Below are positions 34,678 through 44,765 of a stretch of DNA of 64,000 nucleotides, piece by piece. Below the pieces are notes generated by a model, which saw only the letters and a list, made by a program, of their open reading frames with translations, ran no database searches and was not told where the DNA came from. Source of the stretch: Neobacillus cucumis (lineage in GTDB: Bacteria > Bacillota > Bacilli > Bacillales > Cytobacillaceae); assembly GCF_016908975.1 (NCBI RefSeq), contig NZ_JAFBEX010000024.1:1-64000 (forward strand), written 5' to 3'. The stretch's first letter is position 1. Each line of letters starts with the position of its first letter. Made by a program: the position numbers and the translations under genes.

Positions 34678-35994
34678 TTACCAGCCTTTAAGCCCCAGCT
34701 GTTTTGCTTGTAATTCCACATCTTTATCGTATAGCCCAGCGCCTGTTTTAGCGGAAATTTGCCCGCTGCCTACCTTCATAGTAATTTGCGGCAAATTGGA
34801 ACCTTTTAAGGGACTTAAATATTCAAGGGCCGGCGTCGTTAGCCCAGATTGAAAATAAGAGAGAATGTCCTTGACAGCGGGTATAGCATCTTTTGTATCA
34901 TCCATCCCTTTTATAGCAAGCGGACCGATGGGGCTCCTGCCGGCAAACAATGTTTTCACACCCTCAGGGGAAGTGGAATAAGCTAACCATTTTTTTGCAG
35001 CTTCTAAATGCTGAGTATTCTTATTTACGTATATTGCAGCAGGTAAAAAGACCGTTACTCCCTTTTTCTCAGGGTTATCTCCAGGCTGAGGAAAGAATCC
35101 AATATCATTCATTTTATCTGGGTAATTCTTTGCAATTCCCATTATTATCGATGATAACATAGGATACTGCACCCCAGTCCCATCTATTAACATTTTCATA
35201 CCTTCCTTATAGGTCGCAGTTTGAAAGTCCTTGTTTAAGAACCCCCTTTGGTACACCTCCGATAATTTTTCGAAGCTTCTTAATGCTGCAGGTGTAGTAG
35301 AAAATTTAGCCTTATTAACTGAAAAGTCTTCTGCAAATGTAGGATCATCAGCAATAACATTATGGTAATCGGCAACGACAATTAACTGCGTAGTCCAATC
35401 ATCCCTATAGGTACCAATAACTGCCGTTTTACCTGCGGCTTTAATTCTTTCACTATTGCTTATTAATTCATCCCAAGTTTTTGGCACAGATAAGCCTAAC
35501 TCTTGATAAACCTTTTTATTATACAGCCATCCGCCTGCAATAGCGCTGCCCAGTGGAAGTCCGAATACCTTACCGTTAACGGTAACTGAATCCTTAAAGG
35601 AGGGTACTATTTTCCGCATAAACGGCTCATCTTTCAAATCAACAAAATATTCCTCTGGATTGAGTGATTGCAAAAGAGATCCAGAATTATAAATAACCAA
35701 ATCTGCCATATCACCCGTAGCCAATCTGGTTTTCATCACCTGATGTCCTTCCACTCCACTTGGACGTGTTTCAATATCCGTTTTTATTTGATATTTCTTT
35801 TCAATTTTTTCAACAACTGCGCGGATTCCCTCTTGATCTGCTTGATTATCAATTAAAAGGCTTAATGTTACCTCATTTGTGTCTGAATGATTCGGAATGC
35901 TTCCGTTGTCACTGGTGCAGCCTGCTAAAACACAAAAGAGTAGTAACATACATAAAATTACTGATACTATTTTTCTATTATTCAACATACTCAT
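34678..35994 (-). CDS. Sugar ABC transporter substrate-binding lipoprotein (CUT1), copy 1
   Basis: The lipoprotein signal is VLAGCTSD, followed by the same binding-protein fold as the next gene downstream; I estimate about two thirds identity, with matched segments such as PKTWDELISNSERIKAAGKT and VQYPM. It follows the YesN-type regulator by about 46 bases without a terminator and is followed by an inverted repeat. It may thus be expressed with the kinase and regulator and serve sensing more than uptake. The start is uncertain; ATG 35994 or 35988 are possible and the ribosome site is weak. Confidence 0.85.
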   Translation of the reverse strand: MSMLNNRKIVSVILCMLLLFCVLAGCTSDNGSIPNHSDTNEVTLSLLIDNQADQEGIRAVVEKIEKKYQIKTDIETRPSGVEGHQVMKTRLATGDMADLVIYNSGSLLQSLNPEEYFVDLKDEPFMRKIVPSFKDSVTVNGKVFGLPLGSAIAGGWLYNKKVYQELGLSVPKTWDELISNSERIKAAGKTAVIGTYRDDWTTQLIVVADYHNVIADDPTFAEDFSVNKAKFSTTPAALRSFEKLSEVYQRGFLNKDFQTATYKEGMKMLIDGTGVQYPMLSSIIMGIAKNYPDKMNDIGFFPQPGDNPEKKGVTVFLPAAIYVNKNTQHLEAAKKWLAYSTSPEGVKTLFAGRSPIGPLAIKGMDDTKDAIPAVKDILSYFQSGLTTPALEYLSPLKGSNLPQITMKVGSGQISAKTGAGLYDKDVELQAKQLGLKGW

Positions 35995-36040
35995 TTCCGC
36001 TCTTTCTTTAGTTTGATTCAATTAATTAAGTTAATGAGTA

Positions 36041-37528
36041 TTAAAAAGAATCTCGATATTGGCCTGGATTTACTCCGACATGCTTCTTGAATAACTCGGA
36101 GAAATGTCTATAAGTATGGTAACCTATCTTTTCACTTACATCCGCTACTTTATACCCCTCACGAAGCAGCTCCTTTGCCCGCTCCATTCGCAGCTTAGTT
36201 AAATATTTAATATAAGATAACTTCATCTCTTCCTTAAAAAGCAGACTAAAATAGGTAGCATTCATCCCAACATACTCCGCAACATCCTGCAACATCAAAT
36301 CTTTAGAATAATTCTTTTCTATATATGTACATGCTTTTTCTACGGCATCATGCTTCTTATCCTTACGAATGAGGAGGAACCAATCCAAAATCATTTCCAT
36401 TTGCTGCTTTAGCCAACTAAACATTTGTTCTTTTGTATTCAATAGTCTTATGTCTACGTGAGGCAAGTAATTTCCCTGACTTAAATGTGAGACATCTTCC
36501 CCTGTTTCTTTTGCCACTTCCAATCCAAGATAAATAAGTTTTAATATTTCACGCTCAATCACGTCTGGATTTAAGCGCTGTATTTGAATTTTGCTAATAA
36601 ATTCATCAAGTTGCTGGTAAAGTCCTGCCTTGTTGCCCGTTCGCAAAAAGAAAATGATCGCTTCTTCCTGTTCCGATAAATCACTAGGAATATTAGGATT
36701 TTCTCCAATTTCCTCGAAACGTGTCCATTCCCCCTGTTCCATAAACTGTCCATATCGTAATGCTTGTAATGCTTCTTTATAGCTTTTGGGTGTGTCAGTA
36801 AGATCAGGATAGATTCGTCCGGATCCAATCGTTACTCCATGTTCATTCGGCCAATAGATTAATTGATTCATCAGTTCTGTTGAATCAGCTTCAAGATGAA
36901 AAATAACCAGCAAGTGCTCTGCACCATTGCGAATATATACTGAAAAGTAAGAAGGGTGGCTTGGTAAGTCAGGACCTTTTTCAGAAAGAGCCAGGACGGT
37001 AACCGCCACAATATGCTTAACTTCTTCCTCAAAACTCTTCCTCCACTTTGGCAAAGCCTCATCACCCTGAAGAAGTAAATCCAAGGTCGCTTTTTCGACA
37101 AGCTCGATTCGGCTGTCTTCCCATTTCTCCTTTAGCGAAAGGACTGTTTTTTGATGATGTAATTTTTCTAGTATTCTTTTGATCGTATCCTCCATCATTG
37201 GGATGGTAATGGGCTTTTCCAGATAATCCGATACACCTAACTTTATGGCTTTTTTTACATATTCAAATTCATTGAATTCGCTAAAAACCACACAAACAAT
37301 CTCTGGTGCAGCTTCTAGAATCTTTTCAACTACCTCCAAGCCATTCATTCCAGGCATTCGGATATCAGTAAAAACGATATCTGGGGAATAGGTTTCAACT
37401 AAATCAATTGCTGCCAATCCATTACTTGCCGTACCTACCAGCTCAATTCCGTATTTTGACCAGTTTATCATCTTTTGCAATCCGTGAAGAACAATGTATT
37501 CATCATCAAATAACACAGCTTTTAGCAC
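36041..37528 (-). CDS. YesN-type response regulator (receiver plus AraC HTH)
   Basis: The protein has a receiver at residues 1-120 (LFDDEYIVLHG, phospho-Asp in IVFTDIRMPGMNG near 55, Lys in YLEKPITIP) and a variable middle. The AraC HTH pair is at the C-terminus (LQDVAEYVGMNATYFSLLFKEE and GYHTYRHFSELFKKHVGVNP). The GTG start at 37528 has GGAGG eight bases upstream; that site lies within the last codons of the kinase gene. It probably activates the downstream SBP and transporter genes. Confidence 0.88.
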   Translation of the reverse strand: MLKAVLFDDEYIVLHGLQKMINWSKYGIELVGTASNGLAAIDLVETYSPDIVFTDIRMPGMNGLEVVEKILEAAPEIVCVVFSEFNEFEYVKKAIKLGVSDYLEKPITIPMMEDTIKRILEKLHHQKTVLSLKEKWEDSRIELVEKATLDLLLQGDEALPKWRKSFEEEVKHIVAVTVLALSEKGPDLPSHPSYFSVYIRNGAEHLLVIFHLEADSTELMNQLIYWPNEHGVTIGSGRIYPDLTDTPKSYKEALQALRYGQFMEQGEWTRFEEIGENPNIPSDLSEQEEAIIFFLRTGNKAGLYQQLDEFISKIQIQRLNPDVIEREILKLIYLGLEVAKETGEDVSHLSQGNYLPHVDIRLLNTKEQMFSWLKQQMEMILDWFLLIRKDKKHDAVEKACTYIEKNYSKDLMLQDVAEYVGMNATYFSLLFKEEMKLSYIKYLTKLRMERAKELLREGYKVADVSEKIGYHTYRHFSELFKKHVGVNPGQYRDSF

Positions 37529-37531
37529 CCA

Positions 37532-39292
37532 TCACCCCTCCTTTGCAATATCACGGAAACTGATCTCTATACAGGTTCCTTCATTTACATTACTGTAAAT
37601 AAACAAGGTACTGTCCTCACCGTAAAACAATTTTAGTCTTTCGCGTACATTCTTTATTCCATAGCCGCTTTCCGTTTTCTGAATGTCATCAATTCCCACA
37701 CCATCATCCCTGATGGTAAAGGTAATCCATCCCTCAGAGATTCTTCCTATTAACTTAATGGTCCCTTCTCCAACTTTTGTCTCAAGACCATGATAGATGG
37801 CATTTTCGATAAAGGGTTGCAGCAGCAGCTTAAGAATAGGTTTTTCCTTTAAAGCAGAGTCAACATCCTCGATATAAGAAAAACGGTTTTGATAACGAAA
37901 ATTCTGGATGGTCATATAGTGGTGAATATGTTCTAATTCCTTTGATATGGGGATTAAATCTTCGCCATTATTTAAACTTAGTTTGAAACTTTGTGATAAG
38001 GCAACGGTAATCTCCGCAATATCCTGATTATTTTGTAAGATGGCCATCCAATAAATGGAGTCTAGCGTATTATATAAAAAGTGCGGTTTAATCTGAGCTT
38101 GTAATGCCCGAAGTTCGGCCTCCCGCTCTTTTAATTGCGAATGAATAAGCCTCTCGTTTAGTTCTTTATTTTCAACTGTTATTCTTTGGAATGTTTCGCC
38201 GATTACGCCAATGGTGGCAGATTCATTGTCTTGTCCTGAACCCCACAGTCCTTTGGCCCAATCCAATGTCATTTTTTTTAATTGCACCCATGGCTGCGCA
38301 ACTTTTCCAGATAAAAAATAAGAGATTAATAAGGCTATGATCGCAATAATAGCAGAAATGCTTGCTGTGATAATGCCTATTTTATTAGACTGTTTTAGTA
38401 GCACCTTTTCTTTTGTGATATTTGCGAATGTCCATCCTGTTGTGTTATTGGTATAGCTGCTAATTAAATAACCTTTTTGTTCTAAGTTTTGAAAAATCGA
38501 TAAGGTATTCTTACCCTTCGACAGCTCTTTATCCAATGTAGAGGAATTAATAAATACAGTATTTACTGCATGATTGGAGGAATCGATAACGGCCATTACA
38601 CTATTACTGTCATCATTTAAAACTCTAGAAAACATTGATTTTTTAATATTAACAACTAATAAACCTATTTGTTTTGGGTTAAAAACATTCTGTGGGTCCC
38701 TTAATAGTTTCACTGAAGAAAAAGTGGTATTGTCCCCTTCTAGGACATTATAACTGAAAAAAATGGGCCTTCCTTGAGCATTAACACTCTTTTTATACCA
38801 AGCTGATTTGGAAATTTCCATGTTCCTATTATTAAATTCAACACTGCCTATACTATTATGGTTACCGTAACATACAGGGCGAAAATGAACATCAAATAAA
38901 CAGACCGAATCAATATCTTCCGTATCTATAAAATAACTAGAGATTAAATCTTGCATTCGTTTGGTTGTGTTCTCGTCCAATACATTTTTACCAACTTCCG
39001 AAAAGGCAGCGCTGTCAATTAACTCTTCTCGGACACTATTGCTCCATGAAATAACACGTTCCATATTAATAATATTTCGGAACAAAAGGTCTGTCACTTC
39101 ACTAGAGGTTCGAAGATTGTTACTGGTAGTTTCTAATTGATTTTGAACTAATGTATTTTTGGCAATATTAAAAGAGATAAACCCTAGTAATAAAAGGGGC
39201 AATATAGAAAGGCAGAGCATAATCAAAAAGTATTTATTTCTAATTTTGTCACTATGAAAATAGTTTCTAACTCTTCTGAATACTCTTTTCAT
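37532..39292 (-). CDS. YesM-type sensor histidine kinase
   Basis: Two membrane helices (about 20-42 and 305-328) flank an extracytoplasmic dCache-like region of about 260 residues. A HAMP-like linker and the phospho-His in LQAQIKPHFLYNTLDSI (near residue 404) follow, then an ATPase domain with FIENAIYHGLET and DDGVGIDD. It is cotranscribed with the YesN-type gene. The ATG at 39292 is accepted; no other start is better supported. Confidence 0.88.
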   Translation of the reverse strand: MKRVFRRVRNYFHSDKIRNKYFLIMLCLSILPLLLLGFISFNIAKNTLVQNQLETTSNNLRTSSEVTDLLFRNIINMERVISWSNSVREELIDSAAFSEVGKNVLDENTTKRMQDLISSYFIDTEDIDSVCLFDVHFRPVCYGNHNSIGSVEFNNRNMEISKSAWYKKSVNAQGRPIFFSYNVLEGDNTTFSSVKLLRDPQNVFNPKQIGLLVVNIKKSMFSRVLNDDSNSVMAVIDSSNHAVNTVFINSSTLDKELSKGKNTLSIFQNLEQKGYLISSYTNNTTGWTFANITKEKVLLKQSNKIGIITASISAIIAIIALLISYFLSGKVAQPWVQLKKMTLDWAKGLWGSGQDNESATIGVIGETFQRITVENKELNERLIHSQLKEREAELRALQAQIKPHFLYNTLDSIYWMAILQNNQDIAEITVALSQSFKLSLNNGEDLIPISKELEHIHHYMTIQNFRYQNRFSYIEDVDSALKEKPILKLLLQPFIENAIYHGLETKVGEGTIKLIGRISEGWITFTIRDDGVGIDDIQKTESGYGIKNVRERLKLFYGEDSTLFIYSNVNEGTCIEISFRDIAKEG

Positions 39293-39431
39293 GATTATCC
39301 ACCTTAGTAAAAATTATTTCCTTCACACCTTAACTTTTTTGCTATTCATTGTCATCATAAGTCTAAATAAAATGGATTTCTATATGTATTTAAAAATGAT
39401 TGATTTTTATTAATATATGAAAATTTAAAAT

Positions 39432-39465
39432 ACCACAGCCCTTGTCTTTTACTTAGGGCTGTGGT
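39432..39465 (-). terminator. Terminator of the secreted GH3 gene
   Basis: ACCACAGCCCT (39432-39442) and AGGGCTGTGGT (39455-39465) form a perfect 11-bp stem followed on the minus strand by an A/T-rich tail (TATTTTAAATTTTC). Confidence 0.85.
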
Positions 39466-39517
39466 ACGCATTCATTTTAAAGTACTCTCTCCGTTCGTTC
39501 CATCACATCAGGCTAAT

Positions 39518-42500
39518 TTATTTTACCTTGAAGGATAGACTGTCAATTCGAAGGTCCGGTGCATGGAATTGAACATAGATCGTATGCTGTCCTTTTGGCG
39601 CATTATTTCCTAAATCTACTGTGATATCCTTGTACCCTAGCTCATTTACAGTTACTCCAGCATTTTGAATAGTGTACGTATTCTTACCAGTAGTTGGTAC
39701 ATTAATGGTAGCAAAAGGTGCACTATCTAAAGAATCAGCATGCAATGTTATGGTTCCACCAGCTGCATCAGAAGCAACGGAAGCGGTCACTTTCTGCGAG
39801 CCAGTCAATACCAACTTCGGCAGAGCAACCCATGAGCCGTTTTGTTTAGAATGCACCGCATAATAACCGCCAACAACTTTCTTCTCTTTTAAGTCTTCAG
39901 CTGTTCGTGCTTTAGATACTTCATTATAAACAACCTCATGAGCGGCAAATGCATGGTCGAAAACATTAAACGGCTTATTTGCAGGGAGGGATGCAAGTGA
40001 ATCGCCTGAAATATCTATATCTTTCTTGGCAAGGATATCTTGTGATGAGCTTCCGATCGTCAACTCATAGCTTCCATCCTCAACAATGAAATCACCCTTA
40101 TTTACATCCCAGATAGAGAAATCTTTTGGATTAACCGTAAGGGTAACTGTCTTGGTCTCACCAGCAGCTAAGGAAACTTTATCGAATCCTGCTAATTGCT
40201 TTTGTGGAGCATGACTGCCATAAGCTGATTTTTTATTTTTAATATATAACTGTACCACTTCTGAAGTATTAACCTTCCCTTCATTTTTCACCTTTACGGT
40301 TACTTTGAAAGGCGAGTTTCCGTTAGCAGTTACTGGTACATTGAAATCGCTATACGAGAATTTGCTGTATGACATACCGTAACCAAATGGATAGGTTACT
40401 TTTGCATTTGTATACATGTAGGTTAGTTTAGATTCCTCTGGATCAGCATTGGTCATATCTAACGAATAACGTGGATCAACATCATCCAACGTAATGCTTG
40501 TATTCCCTTCAGGAATAGAGTACTTATTGATTTTCGGAAATGCGGACATATCTGCATACCATGTAGAAGCTAAACGACCTGTTGGTGCATAGTCACCATA
40601 CAAAACCTTAGCCAATGCATATGAATCGTATTGTCCACCATATGGCTGGTATACAATCGCAGACACATTTGGATTGTTTTGAATCTTTTCCATCCCTACA
40701 GGGAAGCTGGATTTAACGACAACAACTGTCTTTTTACCCTTTGCAGCAAAAGCGGATGACACTTTATCAACTAATTGGTAGTCTGCTTCACCCATATTTA
40801 AATCAGAGCGATCGGTACCTTCTCCTGCACTATGACGCGGGATTGCTCCTACAAAGACAACAGCGTAGTCATCTGTATCTGCACGCTTGACAGCATCTAC
40901 GCCAACATCCTTAACAACAGTTTGATCAAATTTCACATCATCGTTTCGGTTAGCTGCGATTGTTTTGTTAGTTAGGGTGGTTCCGGATGTCTTAAGCTTT
41001 CCATCTGATCCTGTTGTAATAAAGCGTCCATTTGAGTAATACCAATTCGTGAAGTCTCCTGAAAACCCTGTTCGGAAGCCACTTGCAATTAAGGAGACAG
41101 TCTTATCGGAATTTTCCTCCACGCGGATAGTCGGCGGAATGGCACTTGTGTTACCAAGCATCTGGGCAAGATCCCAGTCGTTATCGGTTAGATTTAGTGC
41201 AGTATTATTAGTATTTTCTACAGCAGCATTCCCTGTATTTGGAGATGTTACCCAACGACCATTCTTTTGAGAGCGTAAGCTGTAACCTTTTTGACCCCAA
41301 TCAAACACTTCAAATAATTGTGCTGGGTTATTTACATCCATTTGATCAGCCGTTGTAATAAGCTGGGAACCGTTTGTAACATTTGCTGCATTTGGATCAG
41401 CTGTTACGACTTGGCCGTTTAGTTTAGATTTCAACGCTACAACCTTAGCTCCAGACGAGTAGGATACGTTATTTGCACCATTTGCTTTAATAATCGCCAA
41501 CAAAGGAGAAATCCCTGAGTTTTCAATACTTGGTGTCGTACCTACTGAGTAAGTTGTTTTAAACCTTGAATCTGCATAAACTCCAGAAACTGCAGCCTTC
41601 TTATTTTTGGTAAGTGGCAGTGTTCCATCATTTTTCAACAATACGATACTTTCCTCTGCTGCACGCAAGGCAACTTGCTGATGCTCCGCTGTATTAAATG
41701 TCGCAGGCTCAGATCTTACATCCTTTGCCTCTTGAGCAAATGGGTAATTCTTAGGAATTCCGTTTGCATCCACTTCATTAAAAATACCGACGCGGACCAT
41801 TTGGTTTACATGAGGGCGTGCTGCTTCGATTAAATCTTCTTTAGTAAGCCCGTATTTACCTTGTTCAACAGCATTCACTATTGCAGCAACATCATCTTTT
41901 GCATTTTGCTCATTTGGACCTGGACGTCCAGCGTTTGCCTTGGCTAAAATCATTAAAATAGTAGCGTTCGTTCTGTCTGTAGCATACTGGGTATCGTACC
42001 CATTCCCCTCCGCACCTTGGAACACCAGTTGGTCAGCATTAAAATCTGGAGAGCTGTAGACTCCATATTTGGAGAAATTATTCGCATGACGTTGATATGG
42101 TGATAGAATATTGGGAATTCCGTTCGTACGTCCGAACGAAGTCATAACTCCACCAACTGATCCAGAACTAAGCGCTTTCAAGGGGCTTTTAGTCTGATAT
42201 TCGAAAATAGAACGAGCACTCGCACTATTACTAGATGACTGACGGAACCATTGTGCATTATAAACGGAAAAATGCTTGGTTCCTACCACTGCACGCATCC
42301 AGAATCCATCATCGCTCTTTGCTTGATCAGTACCACTAAGACCTGCTGCCATGTTATCAACCATTGTCGCAGCCATATTTGGATCTTCAGAAAATCCTTC
42401 ATCAAATCTTCCACTAAGTGGGTTGATTCGCATGTCGCTGACAACTGTGAATGCAACCGTGGCGGAGGCATTTGCACCACCATGTATGTTTGATTCCCCT

Positions 42501-42958
42501 TGCTTTACTTTTAACGTACTTATTTTTTCGCTTCCCATCACCTTTCCAATATCAGAAAGCAATTCTTTGTTCCAGGTTTCCCCCATACCGGTTAACGCTG
42601 GAAAATCAGTAGAAACCCCCTGAACATTGTCAGCTGCGGATAAAGCGCCAGGAATCACTTTCCCGGCATTCGGTCCACGCTGGAGTGTATAATGGTTCCT
42701 CGAACCTGTAGCATAAACAGCAGGTCCTTCAAGACCCGTGTAATCAAAATAAGCATCCACATATTCATTTAGATGCTCTGGAACTCCGTCAAACAATGGC
42801 ATCCCGTCAAAAACCCCGCCAACTTGTTTTTTAAATACAGGGATTTCTTCAGCTTTTTTCTCTAGTGGATGGAAACCAACTAAACCAGCCGCAAGTGTAG
42901 TAGTAAGGATTATGGATAGAGTTCTTTTTCCCATCTTAGTGAGCTGGGATTTTTTCAT
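39518..42958 (-). CDS. Secreted multidomain GH3 beta-glycosidase
   Basis: This 1146-residue protein has an N-terminal signal peptide (TLSIILTTTLAAGLVGF). A GH3 N-domain spans about 60-410 (MGETWNKELLSDIGKVMG, VVGTKHFSVYN, nucleophile-region YSSPDFNADQ). The GH3 C-domain spans about 430-830 and is interrupted at about 505-665 by a fascin-like beta-trefoil (SLRSQKNGRWVTS). Then comes GEGTDRSDLN, an Fn3-like domain (880-950) and a C-terminal CBM6-like beta-sandwich (1030-1146). It has no sortase motif. It is the only clearly exported hydrolase in the island, so it probably trims glucosyl or related units outside the cell. Confidence 0.87.
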   Translation of the reverse strand: MKKSQLTKMGKRTLSIILTTTLAAGLVGFHPLEKKAEEIPVFKKQVGGVFDGMPLFDGVPEHLNEYVDAYFDYTGLEGPAVYATGSRNHYTLQRGPNAGKVIPGALSAADNVQGVSTDFPALTGMGETWNKELLSDIGKVMGSEKISTLKVKQGESNIHGGANASATVAFTVVSDMRINPLSGRFDEGFSEDPNMAATMVDNMAAGLSGTDQAKSDDGFWMRAVVGTKHFSVYNAQWFRQSSSNSASARSIFEYQTKSPLKALSSGSVGGVMTSFGRTNGIPNILSPYQRHANNFSKYGVYSSPDFNADQLVFQGAEGNGYDTQYATDRTNATILMILAKANAGRPGPNEQNAKDDVAAIVNAVEQGKYGLTKEDLIEAARPHVNQMVRVGIFNEVDANGIPKNYPFAQEAKDVRSEPATFNTAEHQQVALRAAEESIVLLKNDGTLPLTKNKKAAVSGVYADSRFKTTYSVGTTPSIENSGISPLLAIIKANGANNVSYSSGAKVVALKSKLNGQVVTADPNAANVTNGSQLITTADQMDVNNPAQLFEVFDWGQKGYSLRSQKNGRWVTSPNTGNAAVENTNNTALNLTDNDWDLAQMLGNTSAIPPTIRVEENSDKTVSLIASGFRTGFSGDFTNWYYSNGRFITTGSDGKLKTSGTTLTNKTIAANRNDDVKFDQTVVKDVGVDAVKRADTDDYAVVFVGAIPRHSAGEGTDRSDLNMGEADYQLVDKVSSAFAAKGKKTVVVVKSSFPVGMEKIQNNPNVSAIVYQPYGGQYDSYALAKVLYGDYAPTGRLASTWYADMSAFPKINKYSIPEGNTSITLDDVDPRYSLDMTNADPEESKLTYMYTNAKVTYPFGYGMSYSKFSYSDFNVPVTANGNSPFKVTVKVKNEGKVNTSEVVQLYIKNKKSAYGSHAPQKQLAGFDKVSLAAGETKTVTLTVNPKDFSIWDVNKGDFIVEDGSYELTIGSSSQDILAKKDIDISGDSLASLPANKPFNVFDHAFAAHEVVYNEVSKARTAEDLKEKKVVGGYYAVHSKQNGSWVALPKLVLTGSQKVTASVASDAAGGTITLHADSLDSAPFATINVPTTGKNTYTIQNAGVTVNELGYKDITVDLGNNAPKGQHTIYVQFHAPDLRIDSLSFKVK

Positions 42959-42986
42959 TTAATTCACACTTCCTCCCCCAAAATAT

Positions 42987-43001
42987 TTAAAACGCTTCCA
43001 T
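42987..43001 (-). promoter_or_regulatory. cre-like site upstream of the secreted GH3 gene
   Basis: ATGGAAGCGTTTTAA on the minus strand fits the CcpA consensus except at one conserved C. It lies about 30 bases before the start codon. Confidence 0.55.
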
Positions 43002-43125
43002 TTTTTTGTAAAAGAATAGGGCCCGGCTACCTATATGACTATCATAGAACATAGATTAACACACCGATAGTGTCAGATTTTTCTGATTAATGTACGCTTT
43101 TTTTGGGATGAGAAATGTTAAGAAA

Positions 43126-43155
43126 AGGACAACCACTAAACTACTTGATTGTCCT
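43126..43155 (-). terminator. Terminator of the YesL-GH78 operon
   Basis: AGGACAA (43126-43132) pairs with TTGTCCT (43149-43155), and TTTTC follows on the minus strand. It sits just after the stop at 43164. Confidence 0.65.
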
Positions 43156-43163
43156 CTCCTACT

Positions 43164-44732
43164 CTATAAGTTATATTTCCGTATTAAATAGGTTGGTGTA
43201 CAGCTCCAAGCATGGCAATAGCTATTAATTAAATGGCTTCCATAAGGGGAGAATTCTTTATTCTTTGGATCATACAATTCCCAGAATGTATCGGCTCCAT
43301 CACGAATCATTCCACCCCAGTAGTTTTTCATTTCGGCAATGGCCCGCTCTTTTTCTTCAGAAACAAGTAGAGCTTCAATCAAATGATGATACATGTATGG
43401 TGTAGCAATTCCAACGGCTGGATTTTCATCAAATAAACGATTCATAAGTTTATTATTCTCTTCCTTAGTTAAGACACCCGACAGGACCATCCAAATTTGA
43501 CTAGCCCAAGATACCTGATGGTCAGAACCACTGATAAAAAATTGCTGCTCTTCATCCCATAAATGTTTTTTCGTTGCATCTACAATTTCTTCTAAACGGT
43601 CTCTCAAACTGTCTTTTTCCGGTACGTTTAATTCTTCGGCAAGGCGAATAGCCTGTTTCATAGTATAGATTAACACTGCTTGGGATGGAGCTTGTTTGTT
43701 TAACCCTTCCTGCCAATCAATGAAAGACCACCAATCGGGAGAATCTTTTAAAATATGATTTTCATCAAGTCTTTCAAGCGCCAGCTCAACCTGACGATAG
43801 GCAGTGGGCCAAAGCTCTTTTAAAGTCTGTAAATCACTTGTTGCAAAATAATAATCATGTAACGTGGAAGCAAAGAACAATGAATAATCAAATAGATAAG
43901 TATCATCTGCAATTAGGTGTGGTGCAACAAAAACATTAGCGGGTACCTTACCTTTATCATCTGGAACACCGGCAAAAAGATAAAGACAACGTTTTACCAG
44001 GTCATTGTTCCCAAATGTTTCATAGTTTGCTAGTGCTTGGAGTCTCAAATCGCCGAGCCAGAGCCTGCGATCGCGTTTCGGTCCGTCTTCAAATACATCC
44101 TGCATGCAATCAGCAAGTGTTTTAATACTTGTTTCATCTATTTTTTGCAGTTCTGCATCCTGCTGAGTAATCTTTTTGACAGCATTTAAATTCGCTGATG
44201 TAACGGCTTTACATTCTACGTTTTCAAATACGACTTTATATTTAGGTGATGTATCGATTACGTCGAACTTTACATATCTAAAGCTGTATCGTCGAGGCAA
44301 TGAAATCACAGCAGGCATTACATCCACAAAGATTGTTTCTTCTTGAAGCCAAGAACTACTGAGCCATCCGTTGTAATTTTCAAAAGGCTCAGCCATCTCC
44401 ACTGGCATTTCACCAATGGTCAGTTTTAGTTTAAGTGGTGCATCCGGTGGACTGCCAACAGGATGAATAATAAGGGATAGATACCCAACCTGATGGTCAC
44501 CAAAATCAAGAATAACCGAATCATTCTTACCATATTCAGAGTTTGCTAGAGAGGAAGCAGGAGCAACAACCTCCGACTTCCACCCATGAATCACGTCTGT
44601 ATCCGCTATTATTTCTACAATTGATGAAGGCTTTACAATGGTCTCATGGAGTTGTGGCTTTAATTGTTCCGCTGTTTCAATAAATTTCTCATTTCGAATG
44701 ATCACTTGATTTTCTAGCTTTTGAATACTCAT
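43164..44732 (-). CDS. Short GH78-like alpha-L-rhamnosidase-related protein (paralog 2)
   Basis: The length (522 residues) and architecture match the protein at 26907-28475: an N-terminal beta domain and a helical barrel with EDGPKRDRRLWLGDLRLQA. The two are about 88% identical by eye, and even flanking text at the ends of the genes is similar, indicating a recent duplication. Here it is the last gene of a YesL-GH78 operon, 33 bases after the full-length rhamnosidase. No signal peptide is present. The ATG follows a G-rich site. Confidence 0.8.
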   Translation of the reverse strand: MSIQKLENQVIIRNEKFIETAEQLKPQLHETIVKPSSIVEIIADTDVIHGWKSEVVAPASSLANSEYGKNDSVILDFGDHQVGYLSLIIHPVGSPPDAPLKLKLTIGEMPVEMAEPFENYNGWLSSSWLQEETIFVDVMPAVISLPRRYSFRYVKFDVIDTSPKYKVVFENVECKAVTSANLNAVKKITQQDAELQKIDETSIKTLADCMQDVFEDGPKRDRRLWLGDLRLQALANYETFGNNDLVKRCLYLFAGVPDDKGKVPANVFVAPHLIADDTYLFDYSLFFASTLHDYYFATSDLQTLKELWPTAYRQVELALERLDENHILKDSPDWWSFIDWQEGLNKQAPSQAVLIYTMKQAIRLAEELNVPEKDSLRDRLEEIVDATKKHLWDEEQQFFISGSDHQVSWASQIWMVLSGVLTKEENNKLMNRLFDENPAVGIATPYMYHHLIEALLVSEEKERAIAEMKNYWGGMIRDGADTFWELYDPKNKEFSPYGSHLINSYCHAWSCTPTYLIRKYNL

Positions 44733-44765
44733 ACCGATACCCCCTGTTACTTCATTTTAAAACTA

